Assembly: GCA_963971285.1 (NCBI GenBank)
Contig: OZ020261.1
Location: 2,790,001 to 2,854,000, forward strand
DNA length: 64,000 nucleotides
Source of the DNA: Astropecten irregularis
Lineage: Eukaryota > Echinodermata > Asteroidea > Paxillosida > Astropectinidae
Direction of reading: 5' to 3'
Positions 41,904 through 57,290 of this stretch are shown here, piece after piece. Position numbers and translations under genes: made by a program. The notes under the pieces are model-generated. The model did not search any database, had not been told where the DNA came from, and saw only the letters and a program-made list of their open reading frames with translations. Position 1 is the stretch's first letter; each line of letters starts with the position of its first letter.

Positions 41904-43815
41904 AGTAATGAGGAAAAACAATTGAGATATATCAAGGCACGATGATGAGTAGCAACCAACAAGGCACAATATGCTGATGCGTACAACAATCGAGGCACAA
42001 TAAGGCACAGTGATGAGGTACAGCGATTAAGACACAATCAATGAGGCACAAAGAGGCACGCTGATGAGGTACAACAGTCGAGACACAACAAGGAACAATG
42101 ATAAGAAGCAACCAACTAGGCACAATGATCTTGGCACACCAAGGCACAGTGATGAGATACAACGATTAAGACACAATGAGGCATAATGAGGCACGCTGAT
42201 GACGGACAACAATCGAAACACAACAAGGCATGATGATGAGGTACAAACAACTAGCCACAATAAGGCACAATGATGAGGTACAATGATCTAGGCACACTAG
42301 GGCACACTGATGAAATACAATGATTAAAACACAATGAGGCACACTGGAGATGTACAACAATTGTGGCTTAACAAGGCACGATGATGAGGTACAGCGATTA
42401 GGACACAAGCAATGAGGCAAAATAAGGCAAGGTGATGAGGTACAACAATTGAGACACATCAAGGCACGATGATGAGGTACAATGATCTAGGCACACTAAG
42501 GCACAGAGATGAAACACAACAATTAAAACACAATGAGGCACACTAATGATGTACAACAATCGTGATATAACAAGGCACGATGATGAGGTGCAACCAACAA
42601 GGCATAATAAGGCACAATGATCTAGGCACACTAAGGCACAGTGATAGAGGTACAGCGATTAAGACACAATCAATGAGGCACAATGAGGCACGCTGATGAC
42701 GTACAACAATCGAGGCACAAAAAGATAGGATGATGCGGTGCTACCAACAAGGCACAATAAGGCACAATGATCTGGGCACACAAAGGCACAGTGATGAGGT
42801 ACAGCGATTAAGACACAAGCAATGAGGAACAATGAGGCACAGTAATGAGGAAAAACAATTGAGATATATCAAGGCACGATGATGAGTAGCAACCAACAAG
42901 GCACAATATGCTGATGCGTACAACAATCGAGGCACAATAAGGCACAGTGATGAGGTACAGCGATTAAGACACAATCAATGAGGCACAAAGAGGCACGCTG
43001 ATGAGGTACAACAGTCGAGACACAACAAGGAACAATGATAAGAAGCAACCAACTAGGCACAATGATCTTGGCACACCAAGGCACAGTGATGAGATACAAC
43101 GATTAAGACACAATGAGGCATAATGAGGCACGCCGATGACGTACAACAATCGAAACACAACAAGGCATGATGATGAGGTACAAACAACTAGCCACAATAA
43201 GGCACAATGATGAGGTACAATGATCTAGGCACACTAGGGCACACTGATGAAATACAATGATTAAAACACAATGAGGCACACTGGAGATGTACAACAATTG
43301 TGGCTTAACAAGGCACGATGATGAGGTGCAACCAATAAGGCACAATGATCTAGGCACACTAAGGCACAGTGATGAGGTACATCGATAAAGACACAATCAA
43401 TGAGGCACAATGAGGCACGCTGATGCGTACAACAATCGAGGCACAATAAGGCACAGTGATGAGGTACAGCGATTAAGACACAATCGATGAGGCACAAAGA
43501 GGCACGCTGATGAGGTACAACAGTCGAGACACAACAAGGAACAATGATAAGAAGCAACCAACTAGGCACAATGATCTTGGCACACCAAGGCACAGTGATG
43601 AGATACAACGATTAAGACACAATGAGGCATAATGAGGCACGCTGATGACGGACAACAATCGAAACACAACAAGGCATGATGATGAGGTACAAACAACTAG
43701 CCACAATAAGGCACAATGATGAGGTACAATGATCTAGGCACACTAGGGCACACTGATGAAATACAATGATTAAAACACAATGAGGCACACTGGAGATGTA
43801 CAACAATTGTGGCTT

Positions 43816-45967
43816 AACAAGGCACGATGATGAGGTACAGCGATTAGGACACAAGCAATGAGGCAAAATAAGGCAAGGTGATGAGGTACAACAATTGAGA
43901 CACATCAAGGCACGATGATGAGGTACAATGATCTAGGCACACTAAGGCACAGAGATGAAACACAACAATTAAAACACAATGAGGCACACTAATGATGTAC
44001 AACAATCGTGGCATAACAAGGCACGATGATGAGGTGCAACCAACAAGGCATAATAAGGCACAATGATCTAGGCACACTAAGGCACAGTGATAGAGGTACA
44101 GCGATTAAGACACAATCAATGAGGCACAATGAGGCACGCTGATGACGTACAACAATCGAGGCACAAAAAGATACGATGATGCGGTGCTACCAACAAGGCA
44201 CAATAAGGCACAATGATCTGGGCACACAAAGGCACAGTGATGAGGTACAGCGATTAAGACACAAGCAATGAGGAACAATGAGGCACAGTAATGAGGAAAA
44301 ACAATTGAGATATATCAAGGCACGATGATGAGTAGCAACCAACAAGGCACAATATGCTGATGCGTACAACAATCGAGGCACAATAAGGCACAGTGATGAG
44401 GTACAGCGATTAAGACACAATCAATGAGGCACAAAGAGGCACGCTGATGAGGTACAACAGTCGAGACACAACAAGGAACAATGATAAGAAGCAACCAACT
44501 AGGCACAATGATCTTGGCACACCAAGGCACAGTGATGAGATACAACGATTAAGACACAATGAGGCATAATGAGGCACGCCGATGACGTACAACAATCGAA
44601 ACACAACAAGGCATGATGATGAGGTACAAACAACTAGCCACAATAAGGCACAATGATGAGGTACAATGATCTAGGCACACTAGGGCACACTGATGAAATA
44701 CAATGATTAAAACACAATGAGGCACACTGGAGATGTACAACAATTGTGGCATAACAAGGCACGATGATGAGGTGCAACCAACAAGGCACAATGATCTAGG
44801 CACACTAAGGCACAGTGATGAGGTACAGCGATTAAGTCACAATCAATGAGGCACAATGAGGCACGCTGATGACGAACAACTACCGAGGCACAACAAGGCA
44901 CGATGATGAGGTACAGCGATTAGGACACAAGCAATGAGGCAAAATAAGGCAAGGTGATGAGGTACAACAATTGAGACACATCAAGGCACGATGATGAGGT
45001 ACAATGATCTAGGCACACTAAGGCACAGAGATGAAACACAACAATTAAAACACAATGAGGCACACTAATGATGTACAACAATCGTGGCATAACAAGGCAC
45101 GATGATGAGGTGCAACCAACAAGGCATAATAAGGCACAATGATCTAGGCACACTAAGGCACAGTGATAGAGGTACAGCGATTAAGACACAATCAATGAGG
45201 CACAATGAGGCACGCTGATGACGTACAACAATCGAGGCACAAAAAGATACGATGATGCGGTGCTACCAACAAGGCACAATAAGGCACAATGATCTGGGCA
45301 CACAAAGGCACAGTGATGAGGTACAGCGATTAAGACACAAGCAATGAGGAACAATGAGGCACAGTAATGAGGAAAAACAATTGAGATATATCAAGGCACG
45401 ATGATGAGTAGCAACCAACAAGGCACAATATGCTGATGCGTACAACAATCGAGGCACAATAAGGCACAGTGATGAGGTACAGCGATTAAGACACAATCAA
45501 TGAGGCACAAAGAGGCACGCTGATGAGGTACAACAGTCGAGACACAACAAGGAACAATGATAAGAAGCAACCAACTAGGCACAATGATCTTGGCACACCA
45601 AGGCACAGTGATGAGATACAACGATTAAGACACAATGAGGCATAATGAGGCACGCCGATGACGTACAACAATCGAAACACAACAAGGCATGATGATGAGG
45701 TACAAACAACTAGCCACAATAAGGCACAATGATGAGGTACAATGATCTAGGCACACTAGGGCACACTGATGAAATACAATGATTAAAACACAATGAGGCA
45801 CACTGGAGATGTACAACAATTGTGGCATAACAAGGCACGATGATGAGGTGCAACCAACAAGGCACAATGATCTAGGCACACTAAGGCACAGTGATGAGGT
45901 ACAGCAATTAAGTCACAATCAATGAGGCACAATGAGGCACGCTGATGACGAACAACTACCGAGGCAC
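43816..45967. repeat. Second occurrence of the 1,076-bp tandem pair
   Basis: Copies are 43816-44891 and 44892-45967, matching 26770-28921 at an offset of 17,046 bp. The shared junction shows that the 1,076-bp duplication predates the larger duplication that placed it on both sides of the transposon. Confidence 0.8.
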
Positions 45968-48900
45968 AACAAGGCACGATGATGAGGTGCAACCAACAAG
46001 GCACAATTAGGCACAATGATTGAGGCAAACTAAGGCACAGTGATGAGGTACAGCGATTAAGACACAATCACTGAAGCATAATGCACACTGATGACATTAC
46101 AACAATTCAGACACAACAAAACACGATGAGGTGCAACCAACAAGGCACAATAAGGCACAATGATGAGGTACAATGATAAAGGCACACTAGGGCACAATGA
46201 TGAGGTACAGCGATTAAGACACAAGCAATGAGGCACAATGAGGCATGGTAATGAGTTACAACAATCGAGACACATCGAGGCACAATGATGAATAGCAACC
46301 AACAAGGCACAATAAGGAACAATGATCTAGGCACACAAAGGCACAGTGATGAGGTACAGCGATTAGGACACAAGCAATGAGGCAAAATAAGGCAAGGTGA
46401 TGAGGTACAACAATCGAGACACATCAAGGCACGATGATGAGGTACAATGATCTAGGCACACAAAGGCACAGAGATGAAACACAACAATTAAAACACAATG
46501 AGGCACACTTATGATGTACAACAATTGTGGCATAACAAGGCACGATGATGAGGTGCATCCAACAAGGCATAATAAGGCACAAGGATCTAGGCACACTAAG
46601 GCACAGTGATAGAGGTACAGCGATTAAGACACAATCAATGAGGCACAATGAGGCACGCTGATGACGTACAACAATCGAGGCACAAAAAGATACGATGATG
46701 CAGTGCTACCAACAAGGCACAATAAGGCACAATGATCTAGGCACACAAAGGCACAGTGATGAGGTACAGCGATTAAGACACAAGCAATGAGGCACAATGA
46801 GACACAGTAATGAGGAAAAACAATTGAGACATATCAAGGCACAATGATGAGTAGCAACCAACAAGGCACAATAAGGCACAATGATCAAGGCAAACTAAGG
46901 CACAGTGATGAGGTACAGCGATTAAGACACAATCAATGAAGCATAATGCACACTGATGACATTACAACAATTGAGACACAACAAAACACGATGAGGTGCA
47001 ACCAACAAGGCACAATAAGGCACAATCTTGAGGTACAATGATATAGGCACACTAGGGCACAATGATGAGGTACAGCGATTAAGACACAAGCAATGAGGCA
47101 CAATGAGGCACGGTAATGAGTTATAACAATCGAGACACATCGAGGCACAATGATGAGTAGCAACCAACAAGGCACAACCACCAATCGAGACACATCAAGG
47201 CATGATGATGAGGTACAATGATCTAGGCACACTAAGGCACAGATATGAAACACAACAATTAAAACACAATGAGGCACACTTATGATGTACAACAATCGTG
47301 GCATAACAAGGCATGATGATGAGGTGCAACCAACAAGGCACAATGAGGCACAATGATCTAGGCACACTAAGGCACAGTGATGAGGTACAGCGATTAAGAC
47401 ACAAGCAATGAGGCAAATGAGGCACGGTGATGAGGTACAACAATCGAGACACATCAAGGCAGGATGAGGTACAATGATCTAGGCACACTAAGGCACAGTG
47501 ATGAAATACAATGATTAAAACACAATGAGGCACTGATGACGTGCAACTATTGTGGCATAACAAGGCAGGATGATGAGGTGCAACCAACAAGGCACAATAA
47601 GGCACAATAATCTAAGCACTCTAAGACACAGTGATGAGGTACAGCGATTAAGACAATAATGAGGGATGAGGCACGGTGATGAGGTACAACAATCAAGGCG
47701 CAACAAGGCACGATGATGAGGTGCAACCAACAAGGCACAATAAGGCACAATGATCTAGGCATACAAAGGCACAGTGATGAGGTACAGCGATTAAGACACA
47801 ATCAATGAGGCACAATGAGGAACGCTGATGACGTACAACAATCGAGGCACAACAAAACACGATGATGAGGTGCAACCAACAAGGCACAACATATAGGCAC
47901 AATGATCGAGGCACACTAAGGCACATTGAGGAGGTACACCGATTAAGACACAATCAATGAGGAATGAGGCACGGTGATGAGGTACAACAATCGAGGCACA
48001 ACAAGATACGATGATGAGGTGCAACGAACAAGGCACAATAAGGCACAATGATCTTGGCACACAAAGACACAGTGATGAGGTACAGCGATTAAGACATGAG
48101 CAATGAGACACAATGAGACACGGTAATGAGGTACAACAATCGAGAAACATCAAGGCACGATGATGAGTAGCAACCAACAAGGCACAATAAGGAACAATGA
48201 TCTAGGCACACAAAGGCACAGTGATGAGGTACAGCGATTAAGACACAAGCAATGAGGCAAATGAGGCACGGTGATGAGGTACAACAATCGAGACACATCA
48301 AGGCATGATGATGAGGTACAATGATCTAGGCACACTAAGGCACAGTGATGAAATACAACAATTAAAACACAATGAGGCACACTTATGTCGTACAACAATT
48401 GTGGCATAACAAGGCACGATGATGAGGTGCAACCAATAAGGCACAATGATCTAGGCACACTAAGGCACAGTGATGAGGTACATCGATAAAGACACAATCA
48501 ATGAGGCACAATGAGGCACGCTGATGCGTACAACAATCGAGGCACAATAAGGCACAGTGATGAGGTACAGCGATTAAGACACAATCGATGAGGCACAAAG
48601 AGGCACGCTGATGAGGTACAACAGTCGAGACACAACAAGGAACAATGATAAGAAGCAACCAACTAGGCACAATGATCTTGGCACACCAAGGCACAGTGAT
48701 GAGATACAACGATTAAGACACAATGAGGCATAATGAGGCACGCTGATGACGGACAACAATCGAAACACAACAAGGCATGATGATGAGGTACAAACAACTA
48801 GCCACAATAAGGCACAATGATGAGGTACAATGATCTAGGCACACTAGGGCACACTGATGAAATACAATGATTAAAACACAATGAGGCACACTGGAGATGT

Positions 48901-51900
48901 ACAACAATTGTGGCTTAACAAGGCACGATGATGAGGTACAGCGATTAGGACACAAGCAATGAGGCAAAATAAGGCAAGGTGATGAGGTACAACAATTGAG
49001 ACACATCAAGGCACGATGATGAGGTACAATGATCTAGGCACACTAAGGCACAGAGATGAAACACAACAATTAAAACACAATGAGGCACACTAATGATGTA
49101 CAACAATCGTGGCATAACAAGGCACGATGATGAGGTGCAACCAACAAGGCATAATAAGGCACAATGATCTAGGCACACTAAGGCACAGTGATAGAGGTAC
49201 AGCGATTAAGACACAATCAATGAGGCACAATGAGGCACGCTGATGACGTACAACAATCGAGGCACAAAAAGATACGATGATGCGGTGCTACCAACAAGGC
49301 ACAATAAGGCACAATGATCTGGGCACACAAAGGCACAGTGATGAGGTACAGCGATTAAGACACAAGCAATGAGGAACAATGAGGCACAGTAATGAGGAAA
49401 AACAATTGAGATATATCAAGGCACGATGATGAGTAGCAACCAACAAGGCACAATATGCTGATGCGTACAACAATCGAGGCACAATAAGGCACAGTGATGA
49501 GGTACAGCGATTAAGACACAATCAATGAGGCACAAAGAGGCACGCTGATGAGGTACAACAGTCGAGACACAACAAGGAACAATGATAAGAAGCAACCAAC
49601 TAGGCACAATGATCTTGGCACACCAAGGCACAGTGATGAGATACAACGATTAAGACACAATGAGGCATAATGAGGCACGCCGATGACGTACAACAATCGA
49701 AACACAACAAGGCATGATGATGAGGTACAAACAACTAGCCACAATAAGGCACAATGATGAGGTACAATGATCTAGGCACACTAGGGCACACTGATGAAAT
49801 ACAATGATTAAAACACAATGAGGCACACTGGAGATGTACAACAATTGTGGCATAACAAGGCACGATGATGAGGTGCAACCAACAAGGCACAATGATCTAG
49901 GCACACTAAGGCACAGTGATGAGGTACAGCGATTAAGTCACAATCAATGAGGCACAATGAGGCACGCTGATGACGAACAACTACCGAGGCACAACAAGGC
50001 ACGATGATGAGGTGCAACCAACAAGGCACAATTAGGCACAATGATCGAGGCAAACTAAGGCACAGTGATGAGGTACAGCGATTAAGACACAAGCAATGAG
50101 GCAAATGAGGCACGGTGATGAGGTACAACAATCGAGACACATCAAGGCAAGATGATGAGGTACAATGATCTAGGCACACTAAGGCACAGTGATGAAATAC
50201 AACAATTAAAACACAATGAGGCACACTTATGTCGTACAACAATCGTGGCATAACAAGGCACGATGATGAGGTGCAACTAATAAGGCACAATGATCTAGGC
50301 ACACTAAGGCACAGTGATGAGGTACAGCGATTAAGACACAATCAATGAGGCACAATGAGGCACGCTGATGCGTACAACAATCGAGGCACAATAAGGCACA
50401 GTGATGAGGTACAGCGATTAAGACCCAATCAATGAGGCACAAAGAGGAACGCTGATGAGGTACAACAGTCGAGACACAACAAGGAACAATGATAAGAAGC
50501 AACCAACTAGGCACAATGATCTTGGCACACCAAGGCACAGTGATGAGATACAACGATTAAGACACAATGAGGCATAATGAGGCACGCTGATGACGTACAA
50601 CAATCGAAACACAACAAGACATGATGATGAATTACAAACAACTAGCCACAATAAGGCACAATGATGAGGTACAATGATCTAGGCACACTAGGGCACAATG
50701 ATGAAATACAATGATTAAAACACAATGAGGCACACTGGAGATGTACAACAATTGTGGCATAACAAGGCACGATGATGAGGTGCAACCAACAAGGCACAAT
50801 GATCTAGGCACACTAAGGCACAGTGATGAGGTACAGCGATTAAGTCACAATCAACGAGGCACAATGATGAGGTACAATGATCTAGGCACACTAAGGCACA
50901 GAGATGAAACACAACAATTAAAACACAATGAGGCACACTAATGATGTACAACAATCGTGGCATAACAAGGCACGATGATGAGGTGCAACCAACAAGGCAT
51001 AATAAGGCACAATGATCTAGGCACACTAAGGCACAGTGATAGAGGTACAGCGATTAAGACACAATCAATGAGGCACAATGAGGCACGCTGATGACGTACA
51101 ACAATCGAGGCACAAAAAGATACGATGATGCAGTGCTACCAACAAGGCACAATGAGGCACAGTAATGAGGAAAAACAATTGAGATATATCAAGGCACGAT
51201 GATGAGTAGCAACCAACAAGGCACAATATGCTGATGCGTACAACAATCGAGGCACAATAAGGCACAGTGATGAGGTACAGCGATTAAGACACAATCAATG
51301 AGGCACAAAGAGGCACGCTGATGAGGTACAACAGTCGAGACACAACAAGGAACAATGATAAGAAGCAACCAACTAGGCACAATGATCTTGGCACACCAAG
51401 GCACAGTGATGAGATACAACGATTAAGACACAATGAGGCATAATGAGGCACGCTGATGACGGACAACAATCGAAACACAACAAGGCATGATGATGAGGTA
51501 CAAACAACTAGCCACAATAAGGCACAATGATGAGGTACAATGATCTAGGCACACTAGGGCACACTGATGAAATACAATGATTAAAACACAATGAGGCACA
51601 CTGGAGATGTACAACAATTGTGGCTTAACAAGGCACGATGATGAGGTACAGCGATTAGGACACAAGCAATGAGGCAAAATAAGGCAAGGTGATGAGGTAC
51701 AACAATTGAGACACATCAAGGCACGATGATGAGGTACAATGATCTAGGCACACTAAGGCACAGAGATGAAACACAACAATTAAAACACAATGAGGCACAC
51801 TAATGATGTACAACAATCGTGATATAACAAGGCACGATGATGAGGTGCAACCAACAAGGCATAATAAGGCACAATGATCTAGGCACACTAAGGCACAGTG

Positions 51901-52560
51901 ATAGAGGTACAGCGATTAAGACACAATCAATGAGGCACAATGAGGCACGCTGATGACGTACAACAATCGAGGCACAAAAAGATAGGATGATGCGGTGCTA
52001 CCAACAAGGCACAATAAGGCACAATGATCTGGGCACACAAAGGCACAGTGATGAGGTACAGCGATTAAGACACAAGCAATGAGGAACAATGAGGCACAGT
52101 AATGAGGAAAAACAATTGAGATATATCAAGGCACGATGATGAGTAGCAACCAACAAGGCACAATATGCTGATGCGTACAACAATCGAGGCACAATAAGGC
52201 ACAGTGATGAGGTACAGCGATTAAGACACAATCAATGAGGCACAAAGAGGCACGCTGATGAGGTACAACAGTCGAGACACAACAAGGAACAATGATAAGA
52301 AGCAACCAACTAGGCACAATGATCTTGGCACACCAAGGCACAGTGATGAGATACAACGATTAAGACACAATGAGGCATAATGAGGCACGCCGATGACGTA
52401 CAACAATCGAAACACAACAAGGCATGATGATGAGGTACAAACAACTAGCCACAATAAGGCACAATGATGAGGTACAATGATCTAGGCACACTAGGGCACA
52501 CTGATGAAATACAATGATTAAAACACAATGAGGCACACTGGAGATGTACAACAATTGTGG
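45400..52560. repeat. Paralogous block spanning the unoccupied transposon site
   Basis: Roughly 45.4-51.16 kb copies 30.1-35.89 kb (offset 15,273). 51.156-52.56 kb copies 41.90-43.30 kb (offset 9,257). Together they reconstruct the array around the foldback insertion without the element. Start and end are approximate because the flanking repeats are themselves similar. Shared private variants such as CGTGATATAAC (42563, 51820) and GATAGGATGATG link the two. Confidence 0.85.
51156..51160. other. Unoccupied foldback target site (single GGCAC)
   Basis: The sequence AATGA-GGCAC-AGTAATGAGG is uninterrupted here. The paralog at 35883-41903 carries the 6011-bp element between two copies of GGCAC. 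The same uninterrupted sequence also occurs in other array copies, for example near 980, 11124, 23209 and 30084. Confidence 0.88.
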
Positions 52561-52618
52561 CTTAACAAGGCACGATGATGAGGTGCAACCAACAAGGCAC
52601 AATGATCTAGGCACACTA

Positions 52619-52767
52619 AGGCACAGTGATGAGGTACAGCGATTAAGTCACAATCAATGAGGCACAATGAGGCACGCTGATGACGAACAACTACCGAGGC
52701 ACAACAAGGCACGATGATGAGGTGCAACCAACAAGGCACAATAAGGCACAATGATCGAGGCAAACTA
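52619..52767 (+). repeat. Representative 149-bp higher-order unit
   Basis: This is one full unit, from AGGCACAG at 52619 to just before the next AGGCACAG at 52768, exactly 149 bp. Module order is 27 bp (GATGAGGTACAGCGATT type), 14 bp (AGTCACAATCAATG), 10 bp, 27 bp (AGGCACGCTGATGACG type), 10 bp, 27 bp (AGGCACGATGATGAGG type), 10 bp, 14 bp (AGGCACAATGATCG) and 10 bp. These lengths sum to 149. Other units vary by module loss or gain, so local periods differ. Confidence 0.85.
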
Positions 52768-52799
52768 AGGCACAGTGATGAGGTACAGCGATTAAGACA

Positions 52800-55640
52800 C
52801 AATCAATGAAGCATAATGCACACTGATGACATTACAACAATTCAGACACAACAAAACACGATGAGGTGCAACCAACAAGGCACAATAAGGCACAATGATG
52901 AGGTACAATGATATAGGCACACTAGGGCACAATGATGAGGTACAGCGATTAAGACACAAGCAATGAGGCACAATGAGGCATGGTAATGAGTTACAACAAT
53001 CGAGACACATCGAGGCACAATGAAGAGTAGCAACCAACAAGGCACAATAAGGAACAATGATCTAGGCACACAAAGGCACAGTGATGAGGTACAGCGATTA
53101 GGACACAAGCAATGAGGCAAAATAAGGCAAGGTGATGAGGTACAACAATCGAGACACATCAAGGCACGATGATGAGGTACAATGATCTAGGCACACAAAG
53201 GCACAGAGATGAAACACAACAATTAAAACACAATGAGGCACACTTATGATGTACAACAATTGTGGCATAACAAGGCACGATGATGAGGTGCAACCAACAA
53301 GGCATAATAAGGCACAAGGATCTAGGCACACTAAGGCACAGTGATAGAGGTACAGCAATTAAGACACAATCAATGAGGCACAATGAGGCACGCTGATGAC
53401 GTACAACAATCGAGGCACAAAAAGATACGATGATGCAGTGCTACCAACAAGGCACAATAAGGCACAATGATCTAGGCACACAAAGGCACAGTGATGAGGT
53501 ACAGCGATTAAGACACAAGCAATGAGGCACAATGAGGCACAGTAATGAGGAAAAACAATTGAGACATATCAAGGCACAATGATGAGTAGCAACCAACAAG
53601 GCACAATAAGGCACAATGATCGAGGCAAACTAAGGCACAGTGATGAGGTACAGCGATTAAGACACAATCAATGAAGCATAATGCACACTGATGACATTAC
53701 AACAATTGAGACACAACAAAACACGATGAGGTGCAACCAACAAGGCACAATAAGGCACAATCTTGAGGTACAATGATATAGGCACAATAGGGCACAATGA
53801 TGAGGTACAGCGATTAAGACACAAGCAATGAGGCACAATGAGGCACGGTAAAGAGTTATAACAATCGAGACACATCGAGGCACAATGATGAGTAGCAACC
53901 AACAAGGCACGACCACCAATCGAGACACATCAAGGCATGATGATGAGGTACAATGATCTAAGCACACTAAGGCACAGAGATGAAACACAACAATTAAAAC
54001 ACAATGAGGCACACTTATGATGTACAACAATCGTGGCATAACAAGGCACGATGATGAGGTGCAACCAACAAGGCACAATGAGGCACAATGATCTAGGCAC
54101 ACTAAGGCACAGTGATGAGGTACAGCGATTAAGACACAAGCAATGAGGCAAATGAGGCACGGTGATGAGGTACAACAATCGAGACACATCAAGGCAGGAT
54201 GAGGTACAATGATCTAGGCACACTAAGGCACAGTGATGAAATACAATGATTAAAACACAATGAGGCACTGATGACGTGCAACTATCGTGGCATAACAAGG
54301 CACGATGATGAGGTGCAACCAACAAGGCACAATAAGGCATAATAATCTAGGCACACTAAGACAAAGTGATGAGGTACAGCGATTAAGACAATAATGAGGG
54401 ATGAGGCACGGTGATGAGGTACAACAATCAAGGCGCAACAAGGCACGATGATGAGGTGCAACCAACAAGGCACAATAAGGCACAATGATCTAGGCATACA
54501 AAGGCACAGTGATGAGGTACAGCGATTAAGACACAATCAATGAGGCACAATGAGGAACGCTGATGACGTACAACAATCGAGGCACAACAAAACACGATGA
54601 TGAGGTGCAACCAACAAGGCACAACATATAGGCACAATGATCGAGGCACACTAAGGCACATTGAGGAGGTACACCGATTACGACACAATCAATGAGGAAT
54701 GAGGCACGGTGATGAGGTACAACAATCGAGGCACAACAAGATACGATGATGAGGTGCAACGAACAAGGCACAATAAGGCACAATGATCTAGGCACACAAA
54801 GACACAGTGATGAGGTACAGCGATTAAGACATGAGCAATGAGACACAATGAGGCACGGTAATGAGGTACAACAATCGAGAAACATCAAGGCACGATGATG
54901 AGTAGCAACCAACAAGGCACAATAAGGAACAATGATCTAGGCACACAAAGGCACAGTGATGAGGTACAGCGATTAAGACACAAGCAATGAGGCAAATGAG
55001 GCACGGTGATGAGGTACAACAATCGAGACACATCAAGGCATGATGATGAGGTACAATGATCTAGGCACACTAAGGCACAGTGATGAAATACAACAATTAA
55101 AACACAATGAGGCACACTTATGTCGTACAACAATTGTGGCATAACAAGGCACGATGATGAGGTGCAACCAATAAGGCACAATGATCTAGGCACACTAAGG
55201 CACAGTGATGAGGTACATTGATAAAGACACAATCAATGAGGCACAATGAGGCACGCTGATGCGTACAACAATCGAGGCACAATAAGGCACAGTGATGAGG
55301 TACAGCGATTAAGACACAATCAATGAGGCACAAAGAGGCACGCTGATGAGGTACAACAGTCGAGACACAACAAGGAACAATGATAAGAAGCAACCAACTA
55401 GGCACAATGATCTTGGCACACCAAGGCACAGTGATGAGATACAACGATTAAGACACAATGAGGCATAATGAGGCACGCTGATGACGGACAACAATCGAAA
55501 CACAACAAGGCATGATGATGAGGTACAAACAACTAGCCACAATAAGGCACAATGATGAGGTACAATGATCTAGGCACACTAGGGCACACTGATGAAATAC
55601 AATGTTTAAAACACAATGAGGCACACTGGAGATGTACAAC
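52800..55640. repeat. Diverged copy of the 46.07-48.9 kb block (offset 6,735)
   Basis: Order and rare markers match 46.07-48.9 kb, for example AACATATAGG at about 54622. Substitutions are more frequent than between the interior blocks. It marks the transition to the diverged edge of the array. Confidence 0.75.
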
Positions 55641-56039
55641 AATTGTGGCATAACAAGGCACGATGATGAGGTGCAACCAACAAGGCTCCATGATCTAGGC
55701 AGACTAAGGCACAGTGATGAGGTAAAGCGATTAAGTCACAATCAATGAGGCACAATGAGGCACGCTGATGACGAACAACTACCGAGGCACAACAAGGCAC
55801 GATGATGAGGTGCAACCAACAAGGCACAATAAGGCACAATGATCGAGGCACACTAAGGCACATTGAGGAGGTACAACGATTAAGACATAATAAATGAGGC
55901 ATGAGGCACGGTGATGAGGTACAACAATTGAGACACATCAAGGCACAATGATGAGTTGCAACCAACAAGGCACAATAAGGCACAATGATCAAGGCACACA
56001 AAGGCACAGTGATGAGGTACATCGATTAAGACACAAGCA

Positions 56040-57290
56040 ATGAGGCAAAATGAGGCACGGTGATGAGGTACAACAATCGAGACACATCAAAACACGATGA
56101 GTAGCAACCAACAAGGCACATTAAGGAACAATGATCGAGGCACACAAAGGCACAGTGACAAGGTACATCAATTAAGACACAAGCAATGAGGAACAATGAG
56201 GCACAGTAATGAGGTACAACAATTGAGACATATCAAGGTACGATGATGAGTAGCAACCAACAAGGCACACTAAGGCACAATGATGAAATACAACGATTAA
56301 AATACAATGAGGCACACTGATGAGGTACAACAATCGTGGCATAACAAGGCACGATGATGAGGTGCATCCAATAAGGCACAATGATCTAGCCACACTAAGG
56401 CAAAGTGATGAGGTACAGCGATTAAGACACAATCAATGAGGCACAATGAGGCACGCTGGGGATGTACAACAATCGAGGCACAACAAAACACGATGATGAG
56501 GTGCAACCAACAAGGCACAACAAGATACGATGATGAGGTGCAACCAACAAGGCACAATAAGGCACAATGATCGAGGCACACAAAGGCACAGTGATGAGGT
56601 ACATCGATTAAGACACAAGCAATGAGGCAAAATGAGGCACGGTGATGAGGTACAACAATAGAGACACATCAAGGCACGATGATGAGTAGCAACCAACAAG
56701 GCACAATAAGGAACAATGATCTAGGCACACAAAGGCACAGTGATGAGGTACAGCGATTAAGACACAAGCAATGAGGCAAAATGAGGCACGGTGATGAGGT
56801 ACAACAATCGAGACACATCAAGACACGATGAGTAGCAACAAACAAGGCACATTAAGGAACAATGATCGAGGCACACAAAGGCACAGTGACAAGGTACATC
56901 AATTAAAACACAAGCAATGAGGAACAATGAGGCACAGTAATGAGGTACAACAATTGAGACATATCAAGGCACGATGATGAGTAGCAACCAACAAGGCACA
57001 CTAAGGCACAATGATGAAATACAACGATTAAAATACAATGAGGCACACTGATGAGGTACAACAATCGTGGCATAACAAGGCACGATGATGAGGTGCATCC
57101 AATAAGGCACAATGATCTAGCCACACTAAGGCAAAGTGATGAGGTACAGCGATTAAGACACAATCAATGAGGCACAATGAGGCACGCTGGGGATGTACAA
57201 CAATCGAGGCACAACAAAACACGATGATCAGGTGCAACCAACAAGGCACAACAAGATACGATGATGAGGTGCAACCAACAAGGCACAATA
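56040..57290. repeat. 731-bp-offset tandem duplication near the array edge
   Basis: Diagnostic strings such as CACAGTGACAAGGTACATC and ATTAAGGAACAATGATCG recur exactly 731 bp apart (about 56150 and 56881). Both copies carry a GCTGGGGATG variant. A few substitutions separate the copies. Breakpoints are approximate. Confidence 0.75.

Noticed and set aside
41526-41925. Frames with WRQYWRQYLRL and NIGVNIDVNI repeats in both transposon arms
   Set aside because: They arise from the 12-bp AATATTGACGCC period in the terminal repeats and occur in mirrored form at the other end.
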